From the NCBI RefSeq assembly GCF_007828865.1, contig NZ_VIVK01000001.1:4650001-4714000 (forward strand): a stretch of DNA of 64,000 nt. The letters run 5' to 3'. The stretch is from Kribbella amoyensis (lineage in GTDB: Bacteria; Actinomycetota; Actinomycetes; Propionibacteriales; Kribbellaceae). Shown piece after piece: positions 36,086 through 44,244 of the stretch (positions are counted from its first letter, which is position 1; the number at the start of each line of letters is the position of its first letter). The translations under genes and the position numbers were made by a program. A model generated the notes under the pieces. That model saw only the letters and a program-made list of their open reading frames with translations. It did not search any database and had not been told where the DNA came from.

Positions 36086-37168
36086 TCAGTTCTCGAAGAT
36101 TGATTCGATGAGGCGGTCCGAGGCTTGGCCGTCGTCCAGGTGGCAGTAGCGGGTTCGGAAGGCTTCGTAGGCGTTTGCGTGCTGCCGGCCGACCGCTTCC
36201 TCTTCCGCCAAGGCTTCCGTCAGCTCGCCGGTCGTCGTCACGAGCGGGCCCGGGGCTTCTTCCTCCAGATTGAAGTAGAAGCCGCGCAGCTGGTCCCGGT
36301 AGTCCTTCAGGTCGTACGTGAAGAACACCATCGGTCGCCCGGTGATCGCGAAGTCGAACATCGTCGACGAGTAGTCCGTGACCATCGCGTCGGCCGCCAG
36401 GTACAGCGCCTGGATGTCCGGGTGCCCGCTCACGTCCCGCACGCGCGGGTGCCGCGGTACCGGGGACGCCGCCGCGACCAGGTGATGGAAGCGGAACAGC
36501 AGCACCGTGTTCTCCGGCAACCCCGCGAGCACCTGCTCCACCTCGGCGGCCAGCGGATTCGGCGCCGGGGATCCCGTCAACGCGTCGTCCCGCCAAGTCG
36601 GCGTGTAGAGCACAGCCCGCGTGTCCGGCGTCAGCCCGAGATCCGCGCGCACCTTCTCCCGCAGATCGTCCGCGTTCGGCCCCGACAGCACGTCGTTCCG
36701 GGGGTACCCGATCTCCAGGACCGAGCCCGTGTACCGGAACGCCTGGCGGAACTTGTCGGTCGAGAAGCGGTTCGGCGACACCAGGTGGTCCCAGCGCCGG
36801 ATGTCCTTCGCCAGCCGCTTGGCATAGACGTCGGCACCCGCGTACTGCGCGTCCGGCACGTCGAAGCCGATCCGCTTCAACGGCGTGCCGTGCCAGAGCT
36901 GGACGTAGGTCGTGCGCGCCGTCTTCAGCGGATAGCGCGGCATCATGTCGTTCGCGAGGAAGTACCGCGCGGTCGCGATCCGCAGGAAGTACGCCGGGGT
37001 GTTGCGTACCACCCGCTCCACGTCGTCGGGCAGATCGACGTCGGGCCCGGAGACCACCCAGATGCGGCGCAGGTCGGGCCGTAGGACGGCTAGGCGTTCG
37101 GACACCGCGCGCGGGCTGTCGGAGTACTTGCCGCGCCAGCTCTCGAACACGACCGTGTCAGCGCTCAT
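36086..37168 (-). CDS. CDP-glycerol:polyglycerophosphate transferase-like protein
   Basis: 360-residue TagB/TagF-type enzyme that adds glycerol phosphate (or a related polyol phosphate) to a glycopolymer. Family motifs are VQLWHGTPLKRIGFD, HLVSPNRFSTDKF, VLYTPTWRDD, LLFRFHH and the hallmark VTDYSSTMFDFAITGRPMVF. The length is that of a single catalytic domain. ATG 37168 follows GGAGG by a few bases and overlaps the TauE/SafE gene by 11 bp. It is the third gene of an APS kinase-permease-transferase operon. It suggests teichoic-acid-like or phosphoglycerol decoration of a surface polymer; the acceptor is unknown. Confidence 0.88.
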   Translation of the reverse strand: MSADTVVFESWRGKYSDSPRAVSERLAVLRPDLRRIWVVSGPDVDLPDDVERVVRNTPAYFLRIATARYFLANDMMPRYPLKTARTTYVQLWHGTPLKRIGFDVPDAQYAGADVYAKRLAKDIRRWDHLVSPNRFSTDKFRQAFRYTGSVLEIGYPRNDVLSGPNADDLREKVRADLGLTPDTRAVLYTPTWRDDALTGSPAPNPLAAEVEQVLAGLPENTVLLFRFHHLVAAASPVPRHPRVRDVSGHPDIQALYLAADAMVTDYSSTMFDFAITGRPMVFFTYDLKDYRDQLRGFYFNLEEEAPGPLVTTTGELTEALAEEEAVGRQHANAYEAFRTRYCHLDDGQASDRLIESIFEN

Positions 37169-38132
37169 CGGCCGGACCTCCTGGTTTCTCGGGGACGACG
37201 TGGGCGCCCTGCAGCGCTCGGACAAGGTGCCGCTCGGTCAGCAACGGGAACCCGTGCCGGCGGCGGATCAGCATCCACAACGGGGGAGCGACGAGCAGCG
37301 CGGCCAGCAGGATCACCACGGTCTCCTGGTTCGGTACACCGAGCAGCTTCAGCGCCGACGCGAGCAGCACGAACGCGAGGATCCGCCGGATCAGCCCACC
37401 GGGAGCCCGCGACGAGATCCGCGCGCCCACCCACACCCCGGGGACGCAGCCGGCCAGCATCGCCACGGTCAGCCCGAACTCGAAGTCGCCGAACAACAGG
37501 TGCCCGAGCGCGGCCGACGCGACCAGCGGTACCGCCTGCAGCAGGTCGGTCCCGACGAGCTCGCTCGCCTTCAGCCCTGGGTAGAGCGCCATCAACGCGA
37601 TGATGATCAGCGACCCGGATCCGACCGAGGTGAGCCCGACCACGAGTCCGCCGACGACGCCGACCAGGACGGTCGGGATCGGCCGCGCCGTGATCCGCGG
37701 CCGGCCCTGGGGGAGTGGCGGCAGCAGGCCGTCGCGTTTGCGGGCCCGTTCGACCAGCCGGATGTACGCGCGGACGGTGAGCCCGGTCGCCGCGATCAGC
37801 AGGGCGACACCGAGGGCGCGCTGGATGATCGCCTGCACCTCTTCGCCGTCGCCGAGCGCACGGGCGATCAGTACCCCACCGAAGGCGGCCGGGATCGAGC
37901 CGATGCACAACCAGAACACCAGCTTGAGATGGACGGTGCCGCGGCGCAGGTGGACGGCCGCGCCGACCGGCTTCATCACCGCACCGGCGACCAGGTCGCT
38001 GGAGACGGCGGCCAACGGGGGTACGCCGAAGAACAGGACGAGGACGGGCGTCATCAGCGCGCCGCCGCCCATGCCGGTCAGCCCGACGACGACCCCGACC
38101 CCGAACGCGGCGGCCGCGAGTGCCAGATCCAC
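37158..38132 (-). CDS. TauE/SafE-family anion permease
   Basis: 324-residue membrane protein of the sulfite-exporter/TSUP family with about eight helices in two related halves. It opens LALAAAAFGVGVVVGLTGMG and repeats LVGVVGGLVVGLTSVGSGSL. Members move sulfite, sulfonates or other sulfur anions. The gene starts GTG at 38132, 2 bp after the APS kinase stop, and overlaps the downstream transferase gene. Position beside the PAPS-forming kinase suggests sulfur-anion uptake or export linked to sulfation, but direction and substrate are not visible. Confidence 0.88.
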   Translation of the reverse strand: MDLALAAAAFGVGVVVGLTGMGGGALMTPVLVLFFGVPPLAAVSSDLVAGAVMKPVGAAVHLRRGTVHLKLVFWLCIGSIPAAFGGVLIARALGDGEEVQAIIQRALGVALLIAATGLTVRAYIRLVERARKRDGLLPPLPQGRPRITARPIPTVLVGVVGGLVVGLTSVGSGSLIIIALMALYPGLKASELVGTDLLQAVPLVASAALGHLLFGDFEFGLTVAMLAGCVPGVWVGARISSRAPGGLIRRILAFVLLASALKLLGVPNQETVVILLAALLVAPPLWMLIRRRHGFPLLTERHLVRALQGAHVVPEKPGGPADER

Positions 38133-38134
38133 GG

Positions 38135-39502
38135 TCAGCCGCCGGGAGCTTGATCGGTTCCGCCGAGCCAGCCGCCGCGGGTGAGGTACCCGGTGATCAC
38201 GGCGAGCGTCTCGGCCGGGTCCCGCTGCGTCGTGTCCACCCGGATCTCGGCGTCCAGCGGTTCGTCGTACGGGTCGCTGATGCCGGTGAACTGGGTGACC
38301 ACGCCCGCGCGGGCCTTGCGGTACAGGCCTTTCACGTCCCGGCGCTCGCACTCTTCCAGCGGTGTCGCGACATGGACGAGGACCAGGTCGCCGACCGCCT
38401 CGACCATCGCGCGGACGGCGGCGCGGCTCTCGGCGTACGGCGCGATCGGTGCGCAGACCGCGATCCCGCCGTGCCGGGCCACCTCGGCCGCGACGAAGCC
38501 GATCCGCCGGACGTTGAGGTCGCGCCCGGACCGGTCGAAGCCGAGGCCGGACGAGAGCATCCGCCGGACCAGGTCACCGTCGAGCAGCGTGACCTTGCGG
38601 TCGGTGGTGGCGGCGAGCTGGTCCGCGAGTGCCTTGGCCAGCGTCGATTTGCCCGAGCCGGAGTACCCGGTGAAGAAGACGACGAGACCGCGGTACTGCC
38701 GGGGCGGCCGCCAGTGGGTCAGGATCGGCAGGACCGCGGCGAGCAGCCGGTCCGTACTGGTCGCCGGTTCGGTGGTCGCCTGCCGGACGGCGTCGAGCAC
38801 GTCGGACCAGCGGCGATCGGCCGGCTCGGTCGCGGAGTTCGCGGCTCGCCCGGTGGCCGGTTTCGGATGCCACAGGTGGGTTCCTTCGAGCCCGGCCGTC
38901 ACGGCCAGCGCGAGGGCGTGGTCGACGTCCGTACCCCGCCAGTGGACGGGGAGGGGGAGGACGGTGAACGTGTTCGGGACGACCTTGGCCAAGCATTGTC
39001 CGAGGACGTCCGCCGGGATCCCGTCCGGGGTCGGCCCCGCGGTCGGTACGACCAGGACGAGTTCCTCGGCCTCCAACGCCCGCAGCGATTTCAGGTCGGC
39101 GGCGGTGAGCGGCCGGCCGGGGACGACGACGACGCGGCTTCCGCCGACGCGGGCGGGCAGGCCGAGTGGTTCGGGCCCGACCGGGTGCAGCCGGCCCTCG
39201 ATCCAGCCGGCGTCCGGCGACGAGATGGCGAGCTCGGACAGGATCGCGACCGGCGTGGACTCGCCGTCGGCGATCACCACCTCGCTCGCGAGCAGGGCGC
39301 GCCCGATCTCGTCGGCGGTGGCCGGCACCCGGACCCGGCCGGGCGCGGGCGGGTGCCCGAGCACGGCGTCGCCGAGAACCGCCAACGGCACCTTGATTCC
39401 GGACAGTGACAGCCCGACGTCGGCGATCACCTGGTCACCCGGACAGAGCACCGGCCGGCCAGGATCCGCGCGCAGCAACGGTCTAGTGACGTTTTCCAGC
39501 AC
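38135..39502 (-). CDS. cysC: APS kinase with degenerate ATP-sulfurylase-like N-terminus
   Basis: 455-residue protein. The C-terminal 190 residues are a complete adenylyl-sulfate kinase making PAPS: P-loop GYSGSGKST at 279-287, LLDGDLVRR, the RDLNVRRIGFVAAEVARHGG segment, CAPIAPYAESR, and GLYRKARAGVVTQFTGISDP. The first 230 residues follow the order of ATP sulfurylase. However, the QTRNP/HxxH catalytic loop is replaced by VVVVPGRPLTAADL, with a relic FTVLPLPVHWRGTDVDHALA after it. This half is probably non-catalytic. It supplies the kinase that cysN lacks. The start is GTG 39502. Confidence 0.88.
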   Translation of the reverse strand: MLENVTRPLLRADPGRPVLCPGDQVIADVGLSLSGIKVPLAVLGDAVLGHPPAPGRVRVPATADEIGRALLASEVVIADGESTPVAILSELAISSPDAGWIEGRLHPVGPEPLGLPARVGGSRVVVVPGRPLTAADLKSLRALEAEELVLVVPTAGPTPDGIPADVLGQCLAKVVPNTFTVLPLPVHWRGTDVDHALALAVTAGLEGTHLWHPKPATGRAANSATEPADRRWSDVLDAVRQATTEPATSTDRLLAAVLPILTHWRPPRQYRGLVVFFTGYSGSGKSTLAKALADQLAATTDRKVTLLDGDLVRRMLSSGLGFDRSGRDLNVRRIGFVAAEVARHGGIAVCAPIAPYAESRAAVRAMVEAVGDLVLVHVATPLEECERRDVKGLYRKARAGVVTQFTGISDPYDEPLDAEIRVDTTQRDPAETLAVITGYLTRGGWLGGTDQAPGG

Positions 39503-39854
39503 AACCAGCCCCCCAGCTGTGAAACTGCCCGTCCCGCGGTCACACCCTCCGCGCCGCCGGGCCCCCGCTCGATCTCCCCCGCCGGTGACTCTCGGTCATC
39601 CGACCCGCCTAGTCTGACCCATCGACGGCCGCCGCGCCAGCAACCTCCGGAGGCGATCGGCAACGGTCGCGTATCGTCCTGGTGTCAGCGCTGTCGGCAG
39701 CCGGAAGCCTGCTCTACGGTTGGTACCGCACCGGCTACCGGCTGTGCTCCGAAGCGGTTTTGACACGGCTGTCCGGCAGCCTGCAAACTCCCCTAGGGGC
39801 CACTGCCGTCGGACGCCGTTGAGTGTGCATGACGGCTGGAGACGAGGGGCTGGT
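39503..39854. promoter_or_regulatory. Divergent intergenic region
   Basis: 352 bp between the APS kinase gene (minus) and the second initiating transferase (plus). No gene is supported. TTGACA at about 39761 is a possible -35 for the plus strand, with only a weak -10 (CAAACT) 18 bp downstream. CCCCTAGGGG near 39795 is a perfect 10-bp palindrome and a possible operator. Confidence 0.35.
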
Positions 39855-41414
39855 GTGAGCGGAGGGAAACACGTACCCGCGACGCCCCAGGACGTCCCGC
39901 CCGAGCAGGACCCGCCCGGATCCAGGACTCCGGTCCGGCCTTCCGACCTCGCCGACGGGCACGGCCCGATGTGGGTGGTCCCGCACGAGGTCCCGGCGAT
40001 CGTCCCGCTGCCGTCCAGTTCGACCGAGCCGCGCTGGATCGGGGTGTACCGCTGGGCCGCCGTCGGCGGCGACCTGCTGGCCGCGGTCATCGGGATCTCG
40101 ATCGCGCTGCTGACCCGCTTCGGCTACCACGTCGGCAACGGGTACCTGGTGATGGGCAGTCTGCTGCCGTTGGCCTGGGTCGCCGCGGTCGCGCTCACCA
40201 AGGGCTACGACCCGCGGTACTTCGGCGCCGGGCCGGAGGAGCTGCGATCCCTGCTGCGCGCCGGGGTCGGTCTGACCGCCGCGATCGCGATGGCGTCGTA
40301 CGCGACCAGGAGCGAGATCGCCCGCGGCTTCGTGGTCCTGGCGATCCCGGTCACGGTGCTCGCGGCGTTGCTGCTGCGGTACGGGTTGCGCAAGGACCTG
40401 CATCGGCATCGGCTCCGAGGTCGCTGCATGCACCGGGTTCTCGTGGTCGGCCGAAGGGGGCCGGCCGCAACTTTGTGTGAGCACCTCGAGAGCCGCCCGT
40501 CGGACGGGTTCCGCGTCGTCGCGACCTGCCGGCCACGGGACGACAGCCGCGGCACCGGCCCGCTGCGCCCGGACGAGCTGGACGAGCCGGACATCCTGGC
40601 CGCCGTCGACCGGCATGCTGTCGACGTGGTCGCCGTCGCCACCGACCCAGAGCTCGCCGGGCAGTCCCTGCGCCGGTTGTCGTGGGCGTTGGAGCAACGG
40701 GGGATCGAGCTGATCGTGTCGCCGGGCATCATCGAGGTCGCCGGGCCGCGGATCTCGGTCCGCCCGGTCGCCGGCCTGTCCTTGTTGCACCTGGAGCGGC
40801 CGTCGGTGAGTGGTGGTCCGCACCTGATGAAGGCGATCTTCGACCGGATCGTGGCGCTCGCCCTGATCGTCCTGATGGCACCGCTGCTGATCGGGCTGAC
40901 GCTCGCGGTCAAGCTGACCAGTTCGGGTCCGGTGCTGTTCCATCAACGCCGGGTCGGCCGGGCCGGGACCGAGTTCACGATGCTGAAGTTCCGCAGTATG
41001 TACACCGACGCGGAGCAGCGGCTCAGCGACCTGTACACCCTGAGCGACGGCAACGGCGTCCACTTCAAGATGCGCCAGGACCCACGGGTCACGCCGCTCG
41101 GCCGGTGGACCCGGCGGTTCTCGCTGGACGAGCTGCCGCAGCTGATCAACGTACTGCGCGGCGACATGTCCCTGGTCGGGCCGCGGCCGCCGTTGGCCGA
41201 GGAGGTCGCGCTGTACGCGGCGGACGACTCCCGGCGGATGTTGGTCAAGCCGGGCATGACAGGGTTGTGGCAGGTGAGCGGCCGCAGCGACCTGTCCTGG
41301 GACGAATCGGTCCGGCTGGACCTGCGCTACGTGGACAATTGGTCGATGACGCTGGACCTGCTCATCCTCTGGAAGACGCTGCGCGCGGTGTTCTACGGAT
41401 CAGGAGCCTATTGA
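39855..41414 (+). CDS. Polyprenyl-phosphate sugar-1-phosphate transferase (copy 2)
   Basis: 519-residue close paralogue of the protein at 3134-4663; segments such as SPGIIEVAGPRISVRPVAGL are identical. It has the same layout: four N-terminal helices, a cytosolic domain (HRVLVVGRRGPAATL), a further membrane segment, then the catalytic domain with LKFRSM, RRFSLDELPQLINVLRGDMS, LVGPRPP and KPGMTGLWQVSGRSDLSW. GTG at 39855 after GACGAGGGG is the likeliest start. It is coupled to the fucose-synthase gene (TTGATGA). Two initiating enzymes imply two polymers, or alternative primers for one. Confidence 0.92.
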   Translation: MSGGKHVPATPQDVPPEQDPPGSRTPVRPSDLADGHGPMWVVPHEVPAIVPLPSSSTEPRWIGVYRWAAVGGDLLAAVIGISIALLTRFGYHVGNGYLVMGSLLPLAWVAAVALTKGYDPRYFGAGPEELRSLLRAGVGLTAAIAMASYATRSEIARGFVVLAIPVTVLAALLLRYGLRKDLHRHRLRGRCMHRVLVVGRRGPAATLCEHLESRPSDGFRVVATCRPRDDSRGTGPLRPDELDEPDILAAVDRHAVDVVAVATDPELAGQSLRRLSWALEQRGIELIVSPGIIEVAGPRISVRPVAGLSLLHLERPSVSGGPHLMKAIFDRIVALALIVLMAPLLIGLTLAVKLTSSGPVLFHQRRVGRAGTEFTMLKFRSMYTDAEQRLSDLYTLSDGNGVHFKMRQDPRVTPLGRWTRRFSLDELPQLINVLRGDMSLVGPRPPLAEEVALYAADDSRRMLVKPGMTGLWQVSGRSDLSWDESVRLDLRYVDNWSMTLDLLILWKTLRAVFYGSGAY

Positions 41415-42358
41415 TGACGATCGACCCACGGTCCGTGGTGTACGTCGCGGGCCACCGGGGCCTGGTCGGCTCCGCGGTCCGGCGCCGGCTCGAGGCGGCC
41501 GGATTCAGCCGGCTGATCGGCGCGACCTCGGCCGAGCTGGACCTGCGGGACCGGGACGCCACCTTCGCCTTCCTGGCCGAGCACCGGCCGGACGTGGTGA
41601 TCGACGCGGCCGCCCGGGTCGGCGGGATCCTGGCGAACCGGGACCACCCGACCGAGTTCCTCAGCGACAACCTGCGCATCCAGGTGAACCTGATGGACGC
41701 CGCGCTCGCGGTCCGGACGCCCCGGCTGCTCTTCCTCGGCTCGTCCTGCATCTACCCCAAGTACGCCGACCAGCCGATCCGCGAGTCGAGCCTGCTGACC
41801 GGCGAGCTGGAGCCCACCAACGACGCGTACGCGATCGCGAAGATCGCCGGCATCATGCAGGTCCAGGCCGTCCGCCGGCAGTACGGCCTGCCCTGGATCT
41901 CGGCGATGCCGACCAATCTGTACGGGCCGAACGACAACTTCGACCCGGCCAGCTCGCACGTCCTGCCGGCCCTGATCCGCCGGTTCCACGAGGCCGCGTC
42001 GACGGACGCCGCCGAGGTGGTGCTGTGGGGGACCGGGACGCCGCGGCGGGAGTTCCTGCACGTGGACGACCTGGCCGACGCGTGCCTGCACCTGCTCGAG
42101 CACTACGACGAGCCGGAGCCGATCAACGTCGGCGTCGGCACCGACGTGACCATCCGCGAGCTGGCCGAGCTGGTCGCCCGGACGATCGGCTACACCGGCA
42201 CGATCAGCACCGACCCGTCGAAGCCGGACGGGACCCCGCGCAAGCTGCTCGACGTGAGCCGGCTGAGCGCGCTGGGCTGGAAGCCGGGGATCGATCTCGC
42301 GGACGGCGTGGCGAGCACGTACGCCTGGTACCGCGGCCAGCTGGGAGGAGCGGAATGA
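41414..42358 (+). CDS. fcl: GDP-L-fucose synthase
   Basis: 314-residue NADPH-dependent epimerase/reductase that turns GDP-4-keto-6-deoxy-mannose into GDP-L-fucose. Rossmann motif VAGHRGLVGSAV is at about 10-21. SSCIYPKYADQPIRESSLLT and EPTNDAYAIAKIAGI contain the Ser/Tyr-x3-Lys catalytic set. PTNLYGPNDNFD and RREFLHVDDLADA are family-specific. The ATG overlaps the preceding stop, and its own stop overlaps gmd. Together with gmd this gives the complete two-step route from GDP-mannose. Confidence 0.95.
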   Translation: MTIDPRSVVYVAGHRGLVGSAVRRRLEAAGFSRLIGATSAELDLRDRDATFAFLAEHRPDVVIDAAARVGGILANRDHPTEFLSDNLRIQVNLMDAALAVRTPRLLFLGSSCIYPKYADQPIRESSLLTGELEPTNDAYAIAKIAGIMQVQAVRRQYGLPWISAMPTNLYGPNDNFDPASSHVLPALIRRFHEAASTDAAEVVLWGTGTPRREFLHVDDLADACLHLLEHYDEPEPINVGVGTDVTIRELAELVARTIGYTGTISTDPSKPDGTPRKLLDVSRLSALGWKPGIDLADGVASTYAWYRGQLGGAE

Positions 42359-43338
42359 AGAAGGCCCTGATCACGGGGATCACCGGCCAGGACGGTTCGT
42401 ACCTGGCCGAGTTGCTGCTCGGGAAGGGCTACGAGGTGCACGGCCTGATCCGCCGGGCCAGCACCTTCAACACGCACCGGATCGACCACCTGTACGAGGA
42501 CCCGCACGAGCAGGACAAGCGGCTGTTCCTGCACTACGGCGACCTCACCGACGGATCCAGGCTGGTCACCCTGCTGGCCACGATCCAGCCGGACGAGGTG
42601 TACCACCTGGCCGCGCAGAGCCATGTCCGGGTGAGCTTCGACGAGCCGGAGTACACCGGTGACACCACCGGGATGGGCACCACCCGGCTGCTCGAGGCGA
42701 TCCGGATGATCGGGCTGGACTGCCGGTTCTACCAGGCGAGCAGCTCGGAGATGTTCGGCGCCGCGGCCCCACCGCAGAACGAGGACACCCCGTTCTACCC
42801 GCGCTCGCCGTACGGCGCGGCCAAGGTCTACGGGTACTGGATGACCCGGAACTACCGCGAGGCGTACGGCATGTTCGCGGTGAACGGGATCCTGTTCAAC
42901 CACGAGAGCCCGCGCCGCGGCGAGACGTTCGTGACCCGCAAGATCACCCGGGCGGTCGCGCGGATCAAGCTCGGCCGGGAGAAGCGGCTCTACCTGGGCA
43001 ACCTGGAAGCCTGCCGCGACTGGGGCTACGCACCGGAGTACGTCGAGGCGATGTGGCGGATGCTGCAGCACGACAAGCCCGAGGACTACGTGGTCGCCAC
43101 CGGGACGTCGTACTCGGTCCGCGACTTCGTGGCGCTCGCGTTCCAGCACGCCGGCCTGGACTGGCAGGCGCACGTCGACTACGACGCCCGGTACGAGCGG
43201 CCGACCGAGGTGGACTCGTTGATCGGTGACGCGTCGAAGGCGCAGACCGAGCTGGGCTGGAAGGCCCAGGTGCACGTCCCCGAACTGGTCCGGATCATGG
43301 TCGACGCCGACCTCGCCGCCCTCGCCGAGCCAGACTGA
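42355..43338 (+). CDS. gmd: GDP-mannose 4,6-dehydratase
   Basis: 327-residue short-chain dehydratase forming GDP-4-keto-6-deoxy-D-mannose. NADP-binding ALITGITGQDGSYLAELLL opens the protein, followed by GLIRRASTFNT, YHLAAQSHVRVSF, SSSEMFG and the catalytic YGAAKVYGYW. NHESPRRGETFVTRKITRA and RDWGYAPEYVEAMW are diagnostic. RBS GGGAGGAG precedes ATG 42355, which overlaps the fcl stop. A 96-bp gap separates it from the WecG/TagA gene, probably still in the same transcript. Confidence 0.96.
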   Translation: MKKALITGITGQDGSYLAELLLGKGYEVHGLIRRASTFNTHRIDHLYEDPHEQDKRLFLHYGDLTDGSRLVTLLATIQPDEVYHLAAQSHVRVSFDEPEYTGDTTGMGTTRLLEAIRMIGLDCRFYQASSSEMFGAAAPPQNEDTPFYPRSPYGAAKVYGYWMTRNYREAYGMFAVNGILFNHESPRRGETFVTRKITRAVARIKLGREKRLYLGNLEACRDWGYAPEYVEAMWRMLQHDKPEDYVVATGTSYSVRDFVALAFQHAGLDWQAHVDYDARYERPTEVDSLIGDASKAQTELGWKAQVHVPELVRIMVDADLAALAEPD

Positions 43339-43434
43339 CCCAGCACGACCGACTCAGCGCCGGCCCTCCCACTACCGGCGCGCCTCGCACCACCCCGTAC
43401 AGGACTGAGCCCCCCACAGGACTGAGGAACAACA

Positions 43435-44244
43435 ATGACCGCCGAGATGACGGGCCCGCCCGCGACCGGCCACGCCGATCGAGCCCGGACCGGAGACGCG
43501 CGTGTCGACGTGCTCGGGATCCACGTCAGTGTCACCGACATGGACGACACCGTGGACCGGTTCGGCAAGTGGATCGCGAACGACGACCGGCAGCTGGTCT
43601 GCGTCTCGGACATGAACGCCCTGCTGCACGCCCGCGCCGACGAGCGGCTCACCGAGGTGTACAACACCTCCGGCCTCACCCTGGCCGACGGGATGCCGCT
43701 GGTCTGGGCCGGGAAGAAGGCCGGCTTCGGGCAGATGGCTCGGGTCTGTGGTCCCGACCTGCTCGAGCGGGTGATGGCCGAGGCGGCCGAGCGCGGCTGG
43801 TCGCAGTACTTCTACGGCGGGGCCGACGGCGTCGTCGAGCAGTTGCGGGACACGTTCACCGCGAAGCACCCGGGGCTGAAGGTCGCGGGCGTGTACTCCC
43901 CGCCGTACCGGGCGTTGTCGCCGCAGGAGACCGCGGAGGTCGTGGACCGGATCAACGCGGCCGCGCCGGACATCGTCTGGGTCGGGCTGGGCGCACCGAA
44001 GCAGGAGCGCTGGATGGCCGACCACCGGGACCGGCTGGACGCCGCGATCCTGATCGGCGTCGGCGCCGCGTTCGACTTCCACACCGGCCGGCTCGACCGG
44101 GCCCCGGTGTGGATGCAGAAGGCCGGGCTCGAATGGAGCTACCGGCTCTCCAAGGAGCCGCGGCGGCTCTGGAAGCGGTACGTGCTGGGCATTCCGCGGT
44201 TCTGCCTCGCCATCCTGCGCCGGCCACCGCGGCCGGTTTCTTGA
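43435..44244 (+). CDS. WecG/TagA/CpsF-family glycosyltransferase (GT26)
   Basis: 269-residue enzyme that in the family adds a sugar (often N-acetylmannosamine or its uronate) to a lipid-linked primer. Motifs: VSDMNALLHARAD, LTLADGMPLVWAGKK, YFYGGADGVVEQL, VWVGLGAPKQERWM and GVGAAFDFHTGRLDRAPVWM. The length is usual. A 25-residue polar N-terminal extension precedes the conserved core. Its stop overlaps the TTG start proposed for the flippase. Donor unknown. Confidence 0.92.
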   Translation: MTAEMTGPPATGHADRARTGDARVDVLGIHVSVTDMDDTVDRFGKWIANDDRQLVCVSDMNALLHARADERLTEVYNTSGLTLADGMPLVWAGKKAGFGQMARVCGPDLLERVMAEAAERGWSQYFYGGADGVVEQLRDTFTAKHPGLKVAGVYSPPYRALSPQETAEVVDRINAAAPDIVWVGLGAPKQERWMADHRDRLDAAILIGVGAAFDFHTGRLDRAPVWMQKAGLEWSYRLSKEPRRLWKRYVLGIPRFCLAILRRPPRPVS

